From an uncultured Eubacterium sp. (GTDB lineage Bacteria > Bacillota > Clostridia > Oscillospirales > Acutalibacteraceae): DNA of 64,000 nucleotides. The stretch lies in NCBI GenBank assembly GCA_910577195.1, contig CAJTLP010000003.1, positions 124,001 through 188,000 of the forward strand, written 5' to 3'. The position numbers and the translations under genes are program-made. This document shows positions 51,101 through 58,484 of this stretch, piece after piece; the first letter of the stretch is position 1, and each line of letters opens with the position of its first letter. The notes beneath the pieces were generated by a model that did no database searches, was not told the origin of the DNA, and saw nothing but the letters and a program-made list of their open reading frames with translations.

Positions 51101-51479
51101 TCTCATCATAAATCTTTATCATTGAACCCACAAAGGCGGCTGAATCAAGCTTTTTGCTGAAAAGACAAAGCCCGTCCTTCGATTTTTCAATTGCCTGCAT
51201 CATAAGAACAGCCTTGCTGCCCTTTGAAAGAACAGGGATTCCCTCACTGCCGTATATCCTTTTCACACTGTCTGCTATACGTGAGAAAGAGGAATTTTCA
51301 ACACAGGAGACACCTGCTTCACCTAAATCCGTTAAAAGACGTCTTTCACTTACCAAAGAATACTGTTCAGGCGTAAGCAGTAAAATATCTTTTTTACCCT
51401 TACCGACAAGAGTCTTTATGCTGTTAAATACATATTCTGTTTTGCCATAGCCGGAACGGCCGAATATCATTTTAAGCAT
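48126..51479 (-). CDS. addB: ATP-dependent nuclease subunit B
   Basis: AddB partners AddA. The N-terminal Walker A reads GRSGYGKTEYVFN (about residue 7). The C-terminal nuclease has V-R-V-V-D-Y-K-S-G (about 945). The Fe-S staple cysteines are present as C-A-F-R-Y-F-C (about 773) and C-D-F-C-D-Y-A-D-V-C near residue 1080. The length of 1117 residues is close to the usual 1150-1170. GGTGATGAAT precedes the ATG. It is the ninth gene in the minus-strand run that begins with ligA. Confidence 0.95.
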   Translation of the reverse strand: MLKMIFGRSGYGKTEYVFNSIKTLVGKGKKDILLLTPEQYSLVSERRLLTDLGEAGVSCVENSSFSRIADSVKRIYGSEGIPVLSKGSKAVLMMQAIEKSKDGLCLFSKKLDSAAFVGSMIKIYDEMKSCNLSAAEITELSAPIKNDTLKNKLLDISMIMSCYESIIANRFLDTSDELTRVYNKIKDKNYFAGRTVFIDGFNGFVAQEYKLLELVIKEAESVIITLCTDSFDSEDRFNLFTYVNDSAKILKKIAVKAGVDYETVLLDKNFRSHSDDITHLEKNLFSENSSAINLSTDNIKIYSSKNITDECCEVSRQIRTLLRNGYRASDITVITRDLDRYRAELSSAFKKYEIPFFNDERQPIKCQPLVVFIEYLLRCVNFSLRSDDILSLAKTGLTNISDNDINQLENYIFLWNINGLKWTRPFENSTKGFVSEMNEKDKALLDKINHTRERLIGPVLSFKKAIKDANAEKICEQIYYTLIQFKADERLREYAVSLSDSNCHALALQQGAVWDMVMDILSQLPVVLGDEKIKLKDFAKLFSMIISTEDLGTLPGGIDNVQIGQADRIRTDNPKAVFILGANEGEFPQTVTGGGLLSENDRRILLENDFKLYSYGEILNLQERYFAYMACAAPSEKLFISYLGNTGKDSSPSEIVVSVKNILSDIKEYSSDDIADIDLIETRRNAFELMSERYLVNSEFYSSLKKYFEKDERYSSVKALAENTDTKIKDTSLATSLFNYNMYISASRLEDYYNCAFRYFCKFGLGARPRTKAEIDPMQRGTLIHYVLEKILLNYGSKKISQMEEKDIKAVVDQYVSEYFETEMGNLNDITIRFRYNYMRLSKLIYSVIIHLAKEFSECDFEAKAFELAIDKDGLVKPEVLSLDDGGTIQIRGSIDRVDTLEKDDRQYVRVVDYKSGNKLFSLSDIMYGLNLQMFIYLFSLSEDKTSDYSGIPSGVLYMHAARNVFNFDSRKDAENSIGAEESSSFKMKGIVISDYDGEIAFAMEHDLNGKHIPVKVKKNGDLTGQLATLEELGMIHKKVNSLVTQMGMDLHMGNIQRNPVKNKNHKNTCDFCDYADVCANVKSINNRIIPDLTDNEVKEILAKEYADHATVDTAAE

Positions 51480-51496
51480 AATTCATCACCAATCTT

Positions 51497-52222
51497 TTAT
51501 CTTCTGTAATAATCCTCAGGCTTTATAAGCCCCTCGTTCATCAGATTTTCATACGCGTCAATAAAGAATTCATACATAGGTCTGGCAATATCAAATGCCA
51601 GTTTAAGCTCATCAATAAGTGCAGGCGTTGAAATTCTGGAAAGGTCCTTGCTGTAATAGCAGAAGGACATATTCTTTGCACGCAAATAAGGCTTAAGCTC
51701 TTCAGGTGCATCAGGGTATAATTCCTTTTTATATTCATCTCTGCAGTCATAGGTAAAGCCTGCCTCTTCACACGCTTTTACTGCATCAAGCCATCTGTCA
51801 GGGTGACCCAGTATCATTCTGTGTACCTCTTTAAAAAGAGCAGGTCTGTAAAGCCAGAATACCAGACCGTAACCAAAGCTGTCAGGAAAGAATTCAAAGA
51901 AATAAAACGGAGCACCGGGAAATTCATTTTTATATCGCCTGAAGAACATCCACATATTTTCCCTGTACTTAATTTTATTTCTGTTTCCCCTTGTATCACG
52001 GTAAATCCTGCATACGGACTTAACAGGATCAGTAAGCATCATATCATCAATGTCTATCATTAAATCACTTAAATCAAGCATAATCTGGCGCATAGGTACA
52101 GTAATTCCCTGCTTAAGCTCCTCTTTATGCTCTTCATAAAAGGATTTTGAATCGTTAAATCTGTTTTCGCACAAAAGCTGTATGCTGTCAGCCTGAATTC
52201 CTTTAAAATTATATTCACTCAT
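51497..52222 (-). CDS. DUF2461 family protein
   Basis: This 241-residue cytoplasmic protein has the DUF2461 pattern: an N-terminal L-x-E-N-x-x-N-D-S-K-x-F-Y-E-E-H-K region, then VCRIYRDTRGNRNKIKYRENMW-type positions with R-D-x-R and K-x-K-Y, a FYFFEFFPDSFGYG segment, and the C-terminal F-x-x-A-x-P-M-Y-E. The function of the family is unknown. It starts one codon-overlap before the stop of the PLP-enzyme gene (four bases), so it belongs to the same transcript, 17 bases upstream of addB. Confidence 0.85.
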   Translation of the reverse strand: MSEYNFKGIQADSIQLLCENRFNDSKSFYEEHKEELKQGITVPMRQIMLDLSDLMIDIDDMMLTDPVKSVCRIYRDTRGNRNKIKYRENMWMFFRRYKNEFPGAPFYFFEFFPDSFGYGLVFWLYRPALFKEVHRMILGHPDRWLDAVKACEEAGFTYDCRDEYKKELYPDAPEELKPYLRAKNMSFCYYSKDLSRISTPALIDELKLAFDIARPMYEFFIDAYENLMNEGLIKPEDYYRR

Positions 52223-53481
52223 TTCAGTAACCCCTTATCCTCCATCTGCTGTGCTGCAAGCATTGCGCAAAGCTTGGCACTGTGAAAATTCAGTCCGCCC
52301 TGAATCCAGGCGTAATATGGCTCTCTGATTGGTGCATCGGCAGAAAGCTCAATGGATGAGCCAAGTGTAAATGCACCTGCCGCCATAACGACCTTGCTGT
52401 CATAACCCGGCATATCCCACGGCTCAGGCAAAACAAAGCTGTCAATAGGGCTGCCGCTCTGAATGCCCTGACAAAAGGCAACAAGGCTTTCAGGATTTTC
52501 AAGTCCGAGAGACTGCACAATGTCGTGTCTTGTCTCGTTATACTTAGGTGTTACATCGTAACCGAAATGCTCAAACAAAGCAGAAATATAAACAGCACTT
52601 TTAAGTGCCTCTCCGACTGTATGCGGTGCATAATAAAGACCCATATAAAGCTCACGGTTATGGCCTAAGGTTGCACCAACCTCCTTGCCGAGTCCCGGTG
52701 TGGTCAGTCTGTATGCACATTTTTCAACAAGCTCAGTTTTTCCTGCAATATAACCGCCTGTTGTGGCAATACCACCGCCTGCATTTTTAATCAGTGAGCC
52801 TGCTATCAAATCAGCGCCGACCTCAGTCGGCTCACGCTTTTCAACAAATTCGCCGTAGCAGTTATCGACCATTACAATCACATCAGGATTTTTTGATTTC
52901 GCAATTCTGCACACCTTTTCAATCTCATCAACTGACAGACTTGGTCTGAGCTCATAGCCTCTGCTTCGCTGTATGTAAACCATTGTGACAGAGCTGTCAA
53001 CAGCCTTTTCAATGGCATCATAATCAAGTCTTTCGTTTTTCAGCGGCACCTCATCATAAAGCACACCGAAATCCTTAAGCGAGCCCATACCTTCACCGCT
53101 GATACCGATAACGCTGTGAATTGTATCATATGGTGTACCTGTAACACAGAGCATTTTATCACCGGGTCTGAGAACGCCGAAAAGTGCAGTGGCAAGAGTA
53201 TGTGTTCCGCAGGTAAAGTTATGACGCACAAGTGCATCTTCTGCACCGAATACCTTCGCCCATACCTTATCAAGTGTGTCTCTTCCCCTGTCGCCGTAGC
53301 CATAGCCTGTACTTGATGCAAAGTGACTTTCCGAAATTCCGTATTCGATAAAAGCCTTCTGCACCTTGTACTGATTATACTCCGTTACATCATCAATATA
53401 ATGAAACTGCTCTTTGCAAAGCTGAAGTGCTTTTTCAGAGGCATTTTCAATTTTTTCACTAATTTTAAAAAAAGGAATCAT
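52219..53481 (-). CDS. Methionine gamma-lyase-like PLP enzyme (YnbB type)
   Basis: This 420-residue PLP-dependent enzyme is of the Met_gamma_lyase (formerly 'aluminium resistance') family. It has SSTGYGYGDRGRDTLD (about residue 57), HNFTCGTHTLATAL (about 90), the Asp in VMVDNCYGEFVE (about 200) and the PLP Lys in GSLIKNAGGGIA (about 230). The reaction is not established for this group, and the activity named is only by homology. It overlaps the GNAT gene and the DUF2461 gene by four bases on each side. Confidence 0.9.
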   Translation of the reverse strand: MIPFFKISEKIENASEKALQLCKEQFHYIDDVTEYNQYKVQKAFIEYGISESHFASSTGYGYGDRGRDTLDKVWAKVFGAEDALVRHNFTCGTHTLATALFGVLRPGDKMLCVTGTPYDTIHSVIGISGEGMGSLKDFGVLYDEVPLKNERLDYDAIEKAVDSSVTMVYIQRSRGYELRPSLSVDEIEKVCRIAKSKNPDVIVMVDNCYGEFVEKREPTEVGADLIAGSLIKNAGGGIATTGGYIAGKTELVEKCAYRLTTPGLGKEVGATLGHNRELYMGLYYAPHTVGEALKSAVYISALFEHFGYDVTPKYNETRHDIVQSLGLENPESLVAFCQGIQSGSPIDSFVLPEPWDMPGYDSKVVMAAGAFTLGSSIELSADAPIREPYYAWIQGGLNFHSAKLCAMLAAQQMEDKGLLK

Positions 53482-54200
53482 TTATACATTCTCCATTTTC
53501 CGATATTTTCAAAGCCAAGCCTTATGTAAAACTGCTCGTTTAAATTCATTTCCCTCATTAGAAAAACTCTGCCTTTGATATCACTGAGCATCTGTGATAC
53601 AAGATATGAGCCATACCCCATATGCCTGAATTCAGATGAGGTGCGAACAGCTGAAAGAATAGCATCATTGTTGTAGATTGAGGAAAAAATTCCGCTTGAA
53701 ATGATTTCACCATTGATATTCAGGGTGCAGGCACTTGCACATCCGTGTCTTATTCTATGGCTGATATCCACGTACCAGGATTCAAAACTAAGCGTATCGT
53801 AATCCACAAAGTTGAAAAGCTCCATAAGCTTCGGATATCGGTCAATATCAACATAAGGACACTGTATTTCTATCCTCTTATCACAGGACATAACAATTCC
53901 CTCATCATAGGTCTCCGTAAAATCAAATGAACTGTCGGAAAGCACCGAACTGTATCCGATAACGGAAAAGAATTCACTTAGCTCTTCCTTGTCAGCATTA
54001 TCATAAAAGGACAGTGTAAAATCCGTATCGAGCTTTGATAAAATAGCTGTAACCTGATTTTTTTCATCAAGCTGTCTGTAAAACGAGGCAAAATCATATC
54101 CGCATCCATAGGCTTTAATAAGAGACATTATTCTTACATAATATAAATCATTTTTCTTAAAACTGCTGAGCTGTTTAATATCCGTAATTTTTTCAATCAT
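53478..54200 (-). CDS. GNAT family N-acetyltransferase
   Basis: This 240-residue protein has a C-terminal GNAT fold with the acetyl-CoA loop in VRTSSEFRHMGYGSYLVSQML (R-x-x-G-x-G/S positions, about residue 197) and the terminal FYIRLGFENIGKWR typical of the family. The N-terminal half is less conserved and may hold a second, degenerate GNAT domain. The substrate is unknown. It overlaps the M42 peptidase gene by eight bases. Confidence 0.85.
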   Translation of the reverse strand: MIEKITDIKQLSSFKKNDLYYVRIMSLIKAYGCGYDFASFYRQLDEKNQVTAILSKLDTDFTLSFYDNADKEELSEFFSVIGYSSVLSDSSFDFTETYDEGIVMSCDKRIEIQCPYVDIDRYPKLMELFNFVDYDTLSFESWYVDISHRIRHGCASACTLNINGEIISSGIFSSIYNNDAILSAVRTSSEFRHMGYGSYLVSQMLSDIKGRVFLMREMNLNEQFYIRLGFENIGKWRMYK

Positions 54201-55194
54201 AAAGCTTTGGTAATAATTTGTTCAATAAATTTCTTGTTTCTTCTATATCAGACTTTTTCACAACACTTGCACCTGAATGAATATAACGGCACGGAAGTGA
54301 AATGGCAAGCACTTTACTGCCTTTACCGCTGCTCTGAACAGCACCTGCATCGTTGCCGCCTACAATAGCTGTTTTTGTCTGCGTTTTTATATTGTTATCG
54401 TCTGCAGTTTTTCTCGCAAGGGCATAAAGCTCTTTATCATAAATCGTTCTGCCGTCCATAAAGGAAATAACAGCACCGTCACCGAGAACGCACACTCTGT
54501 CCCCTCCTGTTACACCGCAGAGGTCAGCAGCAGTTGTTGCTTCAAGAATAACGGAAACATCACTCTGCACCTGATATGCGGTGCAGGCCGCCCCTCTGAG
54601 ACCTACCTCCTCCTGCACATTGAAGCAGAAGTAGGTATCATATTCCAATTCAGATTTTATAAGCTCAATCAAAAGCATACAGCCGATTCTGTCGTCGAGT
54701 GCCTTTGACATAATAAAGCCGTCACCGAACTCTGTATAGTCACTGCAAAAATAAGCATAATCACCGGGATGTACATATTTCAGTGCATCCTCCTCATTTT
54801 TTGCACCGATATCCATTTTCATGGATTTCATTGTCGGCGCAGTGTCTTTTTCATCATCCGTTAAAAGGTGTACAGGCTTTAAACCAATAACGCCGTTTAC
54901 ACCGTTAACCGTTACGCTTCTGCCTGCGATTACCTTAGCATCAATACCACCCACTGCATCAAAGGAAAGATAGCCGTTATCGTCAATATCCGTAATAATA
55001 AAGCCTACCTCATCCATATGAGCACAGAGCATAACCTTTTTCTCAGGTTTCTTTTTTCCTTTTTTTAAAGCAATTATTGATCCGAGATTATCAATCTCAT
55101 ATTCACAGTAATCCTTAATTTCGTTAACGATATAATCACAAACGATTTTTTCATCGCCTGATGTACCATTTAATAAGCAAAGCTCTTTAAGCAT
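54193..55194 (-). CDS. M42-family aminopeptidase (copy 1)
   Basis: This dinuclear metallopeptidase of 333 residues is of the glutamyl aminopeptidase/FrvX type. Metal and catalytic residues are seen in LCAHMDEVGF (His-x-Asp, about residue 57), KALDDRIG (Asp, about 170), QEEVGLRGA (Glu-Glu, about 203), the Asp in ILEATTAAD (about 226) and His in CRYIHSG (about 313). A second M42 gene lies directly upstream, overlapping by eight bases. The two differ widely outside the motifs and so are old duplicates or separate subfamilies. Confidence 0.92.
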   Translation of the reverse strand: MLKELCLLNGTSGDEKIVCDYIVNEIKDYCEYEIDNLGSIIALKKGKKKPEKKVMLCAHMDEVGFIITDIDDNGYLSFDAVGGIDAKVIAGRSVTVNGVNGVIGLKPVHLLTDDEKDTAPTMKSMKMDIGAKNEEDALKYVHPGDYAYFCSDYTEFGDGFIMSKALDDRIGCMLLIELIKSELEYDTYFCFNVQEEVGLRGAACTAYQVQSDVSVILEATTAADLCGVTGGDRVCVLGDGAVISFMDGRTIYDKELYALARKTADDNNIKTQTKTAIVGGNDAGAVQSSGKGSKVLAISLPCRYIHSGASVVKKSDIEETRNLLNKLLPKLYD

Positions 55195-56206
55195 TTACAT
55201 CACCAATCCTTTCCTTGATATATGCACAAATGAGACGGCTGACACTTTCAACATCTGCAGTATCAACAACCTCAACACGCTGGTGCATATATTTTTCAGG
55301 GATTGAAATCAGAGCCGTTTTTATACCCTTCTCCGATATTGAAATCACATCGGCATTTGTACCTGTCCTGCCTGACATAATTTCACACTGATAAGGAATA
55401 CTATTTTTTTCGGCAGCATCGACAAGCTTTCTTGAAATTTCTTTATCCAGAATCGGAGAAAAACCAATCATTGCACCCTTTGAAAGTTCTCCGCATTCTG
55501 ACTTATCACAGCCGGGTGTAAAGGCAAAGGAAACGTCAACGCTGATTGCTTCATCAACAGACTTTGCATACGGACCGACCTTAGCACCTCTTGTACCGAC
55601 CTCCTCCTGAGAGGAAAACATAACAGTTACCTTGCAGCCCAGATTTTTAAGCTCATCAAGGCACATCAGAATTGCTGCAACACCTGACCTGTCGTCAAGG
55701 CAGGAAGCAGAGACAAGACCGTTAAGCAGCGGTGTGAAATTACACTTAAAGGTGATTCTGTCACCAAGTGCAACAAGCTTTTCAAGCTTATCCTTTGTTA
55801 AGCCTGTATCAATGGCAAGCTCAGAAAGTTTAGGGATTTTCTTTTCATCAGAGGCACTCTGCAGATGCGGAGGCAGTGTTGAAATAACACCCTTAACCTC
55901 TTCCCTGCCCCATACGGAAACCTCCATAGCAGGCAAAGGTCTTGCATCAATACCGCCGCAGTTTGAAAATTTGATAAAGCCGTCATCTGTAATATCCGTA
56001 ACAATCAAGCCGATTTCGTCAAGATGTGCGTCCAAAAGAAAATGATATCCCTCACCAAAGGTGCAGAAAACATTGTTCATACTGTCAACCGTAACATCAC
56101 CATATAAAGAAAGCTTTTTCTTAAGCAGTGCTGCAATATTTTCTTCACAGCCTGAAACACCGACAGTCTGTGTTAATTCTTTTAATAGTTCAATCGTTTT
56201 TTCCAT
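55187..56206 (-). CDS. M42-family aminopeptidase (copy 2)
   Basis: This second M42 peptidase has 339 residues. It keeps the full active set: LLDAHLDEIGL (about 58), ASCLDDRSG (about 171), SQEEVGTRGA (about 205), Asp in VDVSFAF (about 228), and His in KYMHQRVEVV (about 310). It starts one base into the murD stop and overlaps copy 1. Paired M42 genes may form mixed or separate complexes with different N-terminal residue preference, which is inference from the family. Confidence 0.92.
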   Translation of the reverse strand: MEKTIELLKELTQTVGVSGCEENIAALLKKKLSLYGDVTVDSMNNVFCTFGEGYHFLLDAHLDEIGLIVTDITDDGFIKFSNCGGIDARPLPAMEVSVWGREEVKGVISTLPPHLQSASDEKKIPKLSELAIDTGLTKDKLEKLVALGDRITFKCNFTPLLNGLVSASCLDDRSGVAAILMCLDELKNLGCKVTVMFSSQEEVGTRGAKVGPYAKSVDEAISVDVSFAFTPGCDKSECGELSKGAMIGFSPILDKEISRKLVDAAEKNSIPYQCEIMSGRTGTNADVISISEKGIKTALISIPEKYMHQRVEVVDTADVESVSRLICAYIKERIGDVNA

Positions 56207-57636
56207 TACTCACCAAATCCGTTTACAAGTTCTTTAAATCTTCTGCCCCTGTATTCAAAGGTTTTGAACTGGTCAAAGGCAGGACACGCAGGACAGAGTG
56301 AAACAATATCACCGCTGACTGCGTTATTTTTTGCTTCAGTTAAAGCGTTTTCCAGCGTGTCTGTTTTAATAATCTGAATATCCGAAGTATTATAGCCGTC
56401 ATAATTGATTATTGTGTTATAGATTTTATCGGCAGTAGCACCGTTTAAAACAAGAAGCTTAACGTACTTCAAGATGTCAGGCACCATTTCACTCATATCG
56501 TTGCCCTTATCAGAGCCGCCCATAATAACAATAATCTTTTTGCCGAAGGCACGCAGTCCGCTGATTACACGCGACGGAGAGGTTGCGATGGAATCATTAT
56601 AATATCTGACACCATTATACTCCCTTACAAACTCAATTCTGTGTTCCACACCGCCGAAAGTTTTCGCAATTTTAAGCATATTCTCAGGTGCAACGAGACC
56701 CCAGACGGCACTGATGGCAGTACAGTAATTTTCAATATTATGTGTACCGGGAATGATGATATCACTGCTGTTCATTACCACAGTTTCTACACCGTTATCC
56801 GTGTAAACGATATCACCGTTTTCTTTCATATAAGCACCGCGTTCAACAGGATGCTTGATTGAAAACTGAGAAAGCTTACCTCTTACATCATACCTCATAT
56901 CGTGGTAAACACGGTTTCCGATTGAATAATCACAGTCCGCATTCAGAACCGTTCTGCAATCCGAATTCTGATAAATCAGAATATTTCTTTTAGCATCAAC
57001 ATATTCATCAAGGCTGATGTGGTGATCCTGATGTGTACATTCAATGTTCGTTACAACTGCAACATCAGGACTGTTAACAAGATTGCCCATAGTTAAAAGC
57101 TGGAAGGATGAAAGCTCAACAACTGCAATATCCTTTTCGGTAATCGTTTCAAGCTCTGGCATAAGTGCCTTGCCGATATTACCGCCAAGATAAACGTTAT
57201 ACCCCTGAGCCTTCAGCATTTTTGAAATAAGAGTTGTCGTGGTTGTTTTTCCGTTAGAGCCTGTTACCGCAATTATTTTTGACGGACAGAGATAAAAAAA
57301 TACCTCCATCTCTGTTGTAACCTTCTGACCTCGTTCAATGCATTCACCGATCCAGGAATTCTGAAACGGCAGAATTCCGTGCGAGCGGAATACAAGGTCC
57401 ATATTGGGAAGAATGCTTAAATAATCCTCACCGAGTGAAAAATTTACTCCGAGCTGTTCAAGCCTGTCACATATTTCTATGCCGATATACGCTCTGTCTC
57501 TTTTATCACAGGCATATACCTCAGCACCCTGCTTTGCCATAAACTCGGCACAGGGCACATTCGCAACACCCATTCCGACAAAGGCAACCTTTTTGCCTTT
57601 AAGATTATCAAAATACTTTTTTGCTTTTTCGTTCAT
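56206..57636 (-). CDS. murD: UDP-N-acetylmuramoyl-L-alanine-D-glutamate ligase
   Basis: MurD adds D-Glu to the peptidoglycan precursor. It has an N-terminal Rossmann-like domain (VAFVGMGVANVP, about residue 16), the ATP loop AVTGSNGKTTTTTL (about 124), the Mur ligase NIECTHQDHH segment, then HRIEFV and a C-terminal domain with YNDSIATSP and MGGSDKG. The length of 476 residues is a little above average. AAGGAG precedes the ATG. It is not in a dcw cluster here but in the ligA-addA run. Confidence 0.95.
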   Translation of the reverse strand: MNEKAKKYFDNLKGKKVAFVGMGVANVPCAEFMAKQGAEVYACDKRDRAYIGIEICDRLEQLGVNFSLGEDYLSILPNMDLVFRSHGILPFQNSWIGECIERGQKVTTEMEVFFYLCPSKIIAVTGSNGKTTTTTLISKMLKAQGYNVYLGGNIGKALMPELETITEKDIAVVELSSFQLLTMGNLVNSPDVAVVTNIECTHQDHHISLDEYVDAKRNILIYQNSDCRTVLNADCDYSIGNRVYHDMRYDVRGKLSQFSIKHPVERGAYMKENGDIVYTDNGVETVVMNSSDIIIPGTHNIENYCTAISAVWGLVAPENMLKIAKTFGGVEHRIEFVREYNGVRYYNDSIATSPSRVISGLRAFGKKIIVIMGGSDKGNDMSEMVPDILKYVKLLVLNGATADKIYNTIINYDGYNTSDIQIIKTDTLENALTEAKNNAVSGDIVSLCPACPAFDQFKTFEYRGRRFKELVNGFGE

Positions 57637-57650
57637 ATTTTCTCCTTATA

Positions 57651-58484
57651 TTAATGGGCATTAAACGTGCCTGCTTTAAAGTCTTTTATATTAAATGATT
57701 TCATCTTTTCTTCAAGCTCATCCTGAAACGGAAGCCTTTCTTTCCCTATGTACTGCTCCTTAATAGGAACATCACAGTTCATAACAAAATTCGCTGTCAG
57801 CTGCTGACATTTTGTTTTTACATTGCCAAGAAAGTAAACACGTCCTGATGAAACCTCACAGATTGCAACTGCAATTTTTATCTGTTCCTTTTTGCCCAGA
57901 GGTGTAATCATTTTGCTGAGCGCAATTGCATCGTCCTCAGCCTTATCAGTTATAAAGCAAAGAACTGCATTGCCCTTGCGCTTAAGATTTTTAACCGTAA
58001 TATCATAAATTACGCAGTCCAAATATGCGTGCACATCATTTCTATCCACATCATCAAGTGAGATACAGTAAAAAAATTCTTTCTTCTTTTCAGCCTTGAA
58101 ATCAAATTCAAATTCATTGATTTCAATATTGCTGTTAAGCATATATCCGCAGCTTTTAAAATCCTCAAGCATTGCGTTTGTATAGGAAACCGTTTCCTTT
58201 TCAGAGCGTGAGGTAAGATAATATCCTGTATCGGACAATTCATTCTCAATTGAAGTTAAGAAGGAATCACTCTTGCCGTATTTTGAAAAATACGTAAAGA
58301 GCACAACCATAATGATGATAACAAGCGCATCACATACATAATTGCAAATCATTGCGGCAGTATTGCTTACATCTTCAACATAAGGCTTTGCACCGATATA
58401 AACAAAAATAGCAGCAGCACCGATTATGGTAATTGCTTTCATAAGGTTATATAATCTTTTCTGTTTTTTTCTGAATTCTCTCAT
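57651..58484 (-). CDS. Membrane protein of unknown function (277 aa)
   Basis: A basic N-terminus (REFRKKQKR) leads to two membrane helices (about 15-32 and 45-66). A cytosolic or extracellular domain of about 200 residues follows, mixed alpha/beta, without recognisable catalytic motifs. I do not recognise a family. It starts four bases inside the ligA end and lies 14 bases before murD, so it is co-transcribed with both. A role near cell-wall synthesis or DNA ligation cannot be told from position alone. Confidence 0.78.
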   Translation of the reverse strand: MREFRKKQKRLYNLMKAITIIGAAAIFVYIGAKPYVEDVSNTAAMICNYVCDALVIIIMVVLFTYFSKYGKSDSFLTSIENELSDTGYYLTSRSEKETVSYTNAMLEDFKSCGYMLNSNIEINEFEFDFKAEKKKEFFYCISLDDVDRNDVHAYLDCVIYDITVKNLKRKGNAVLCFITDKAEDDAIALSKMITPLGKKEQIKIAVAICEVSSGRVYFLGNVKTKCQQLTANFVMNCDVPIKEQYIGKERLPFQDELEEKMKSFNIKDFKAGTFNAH

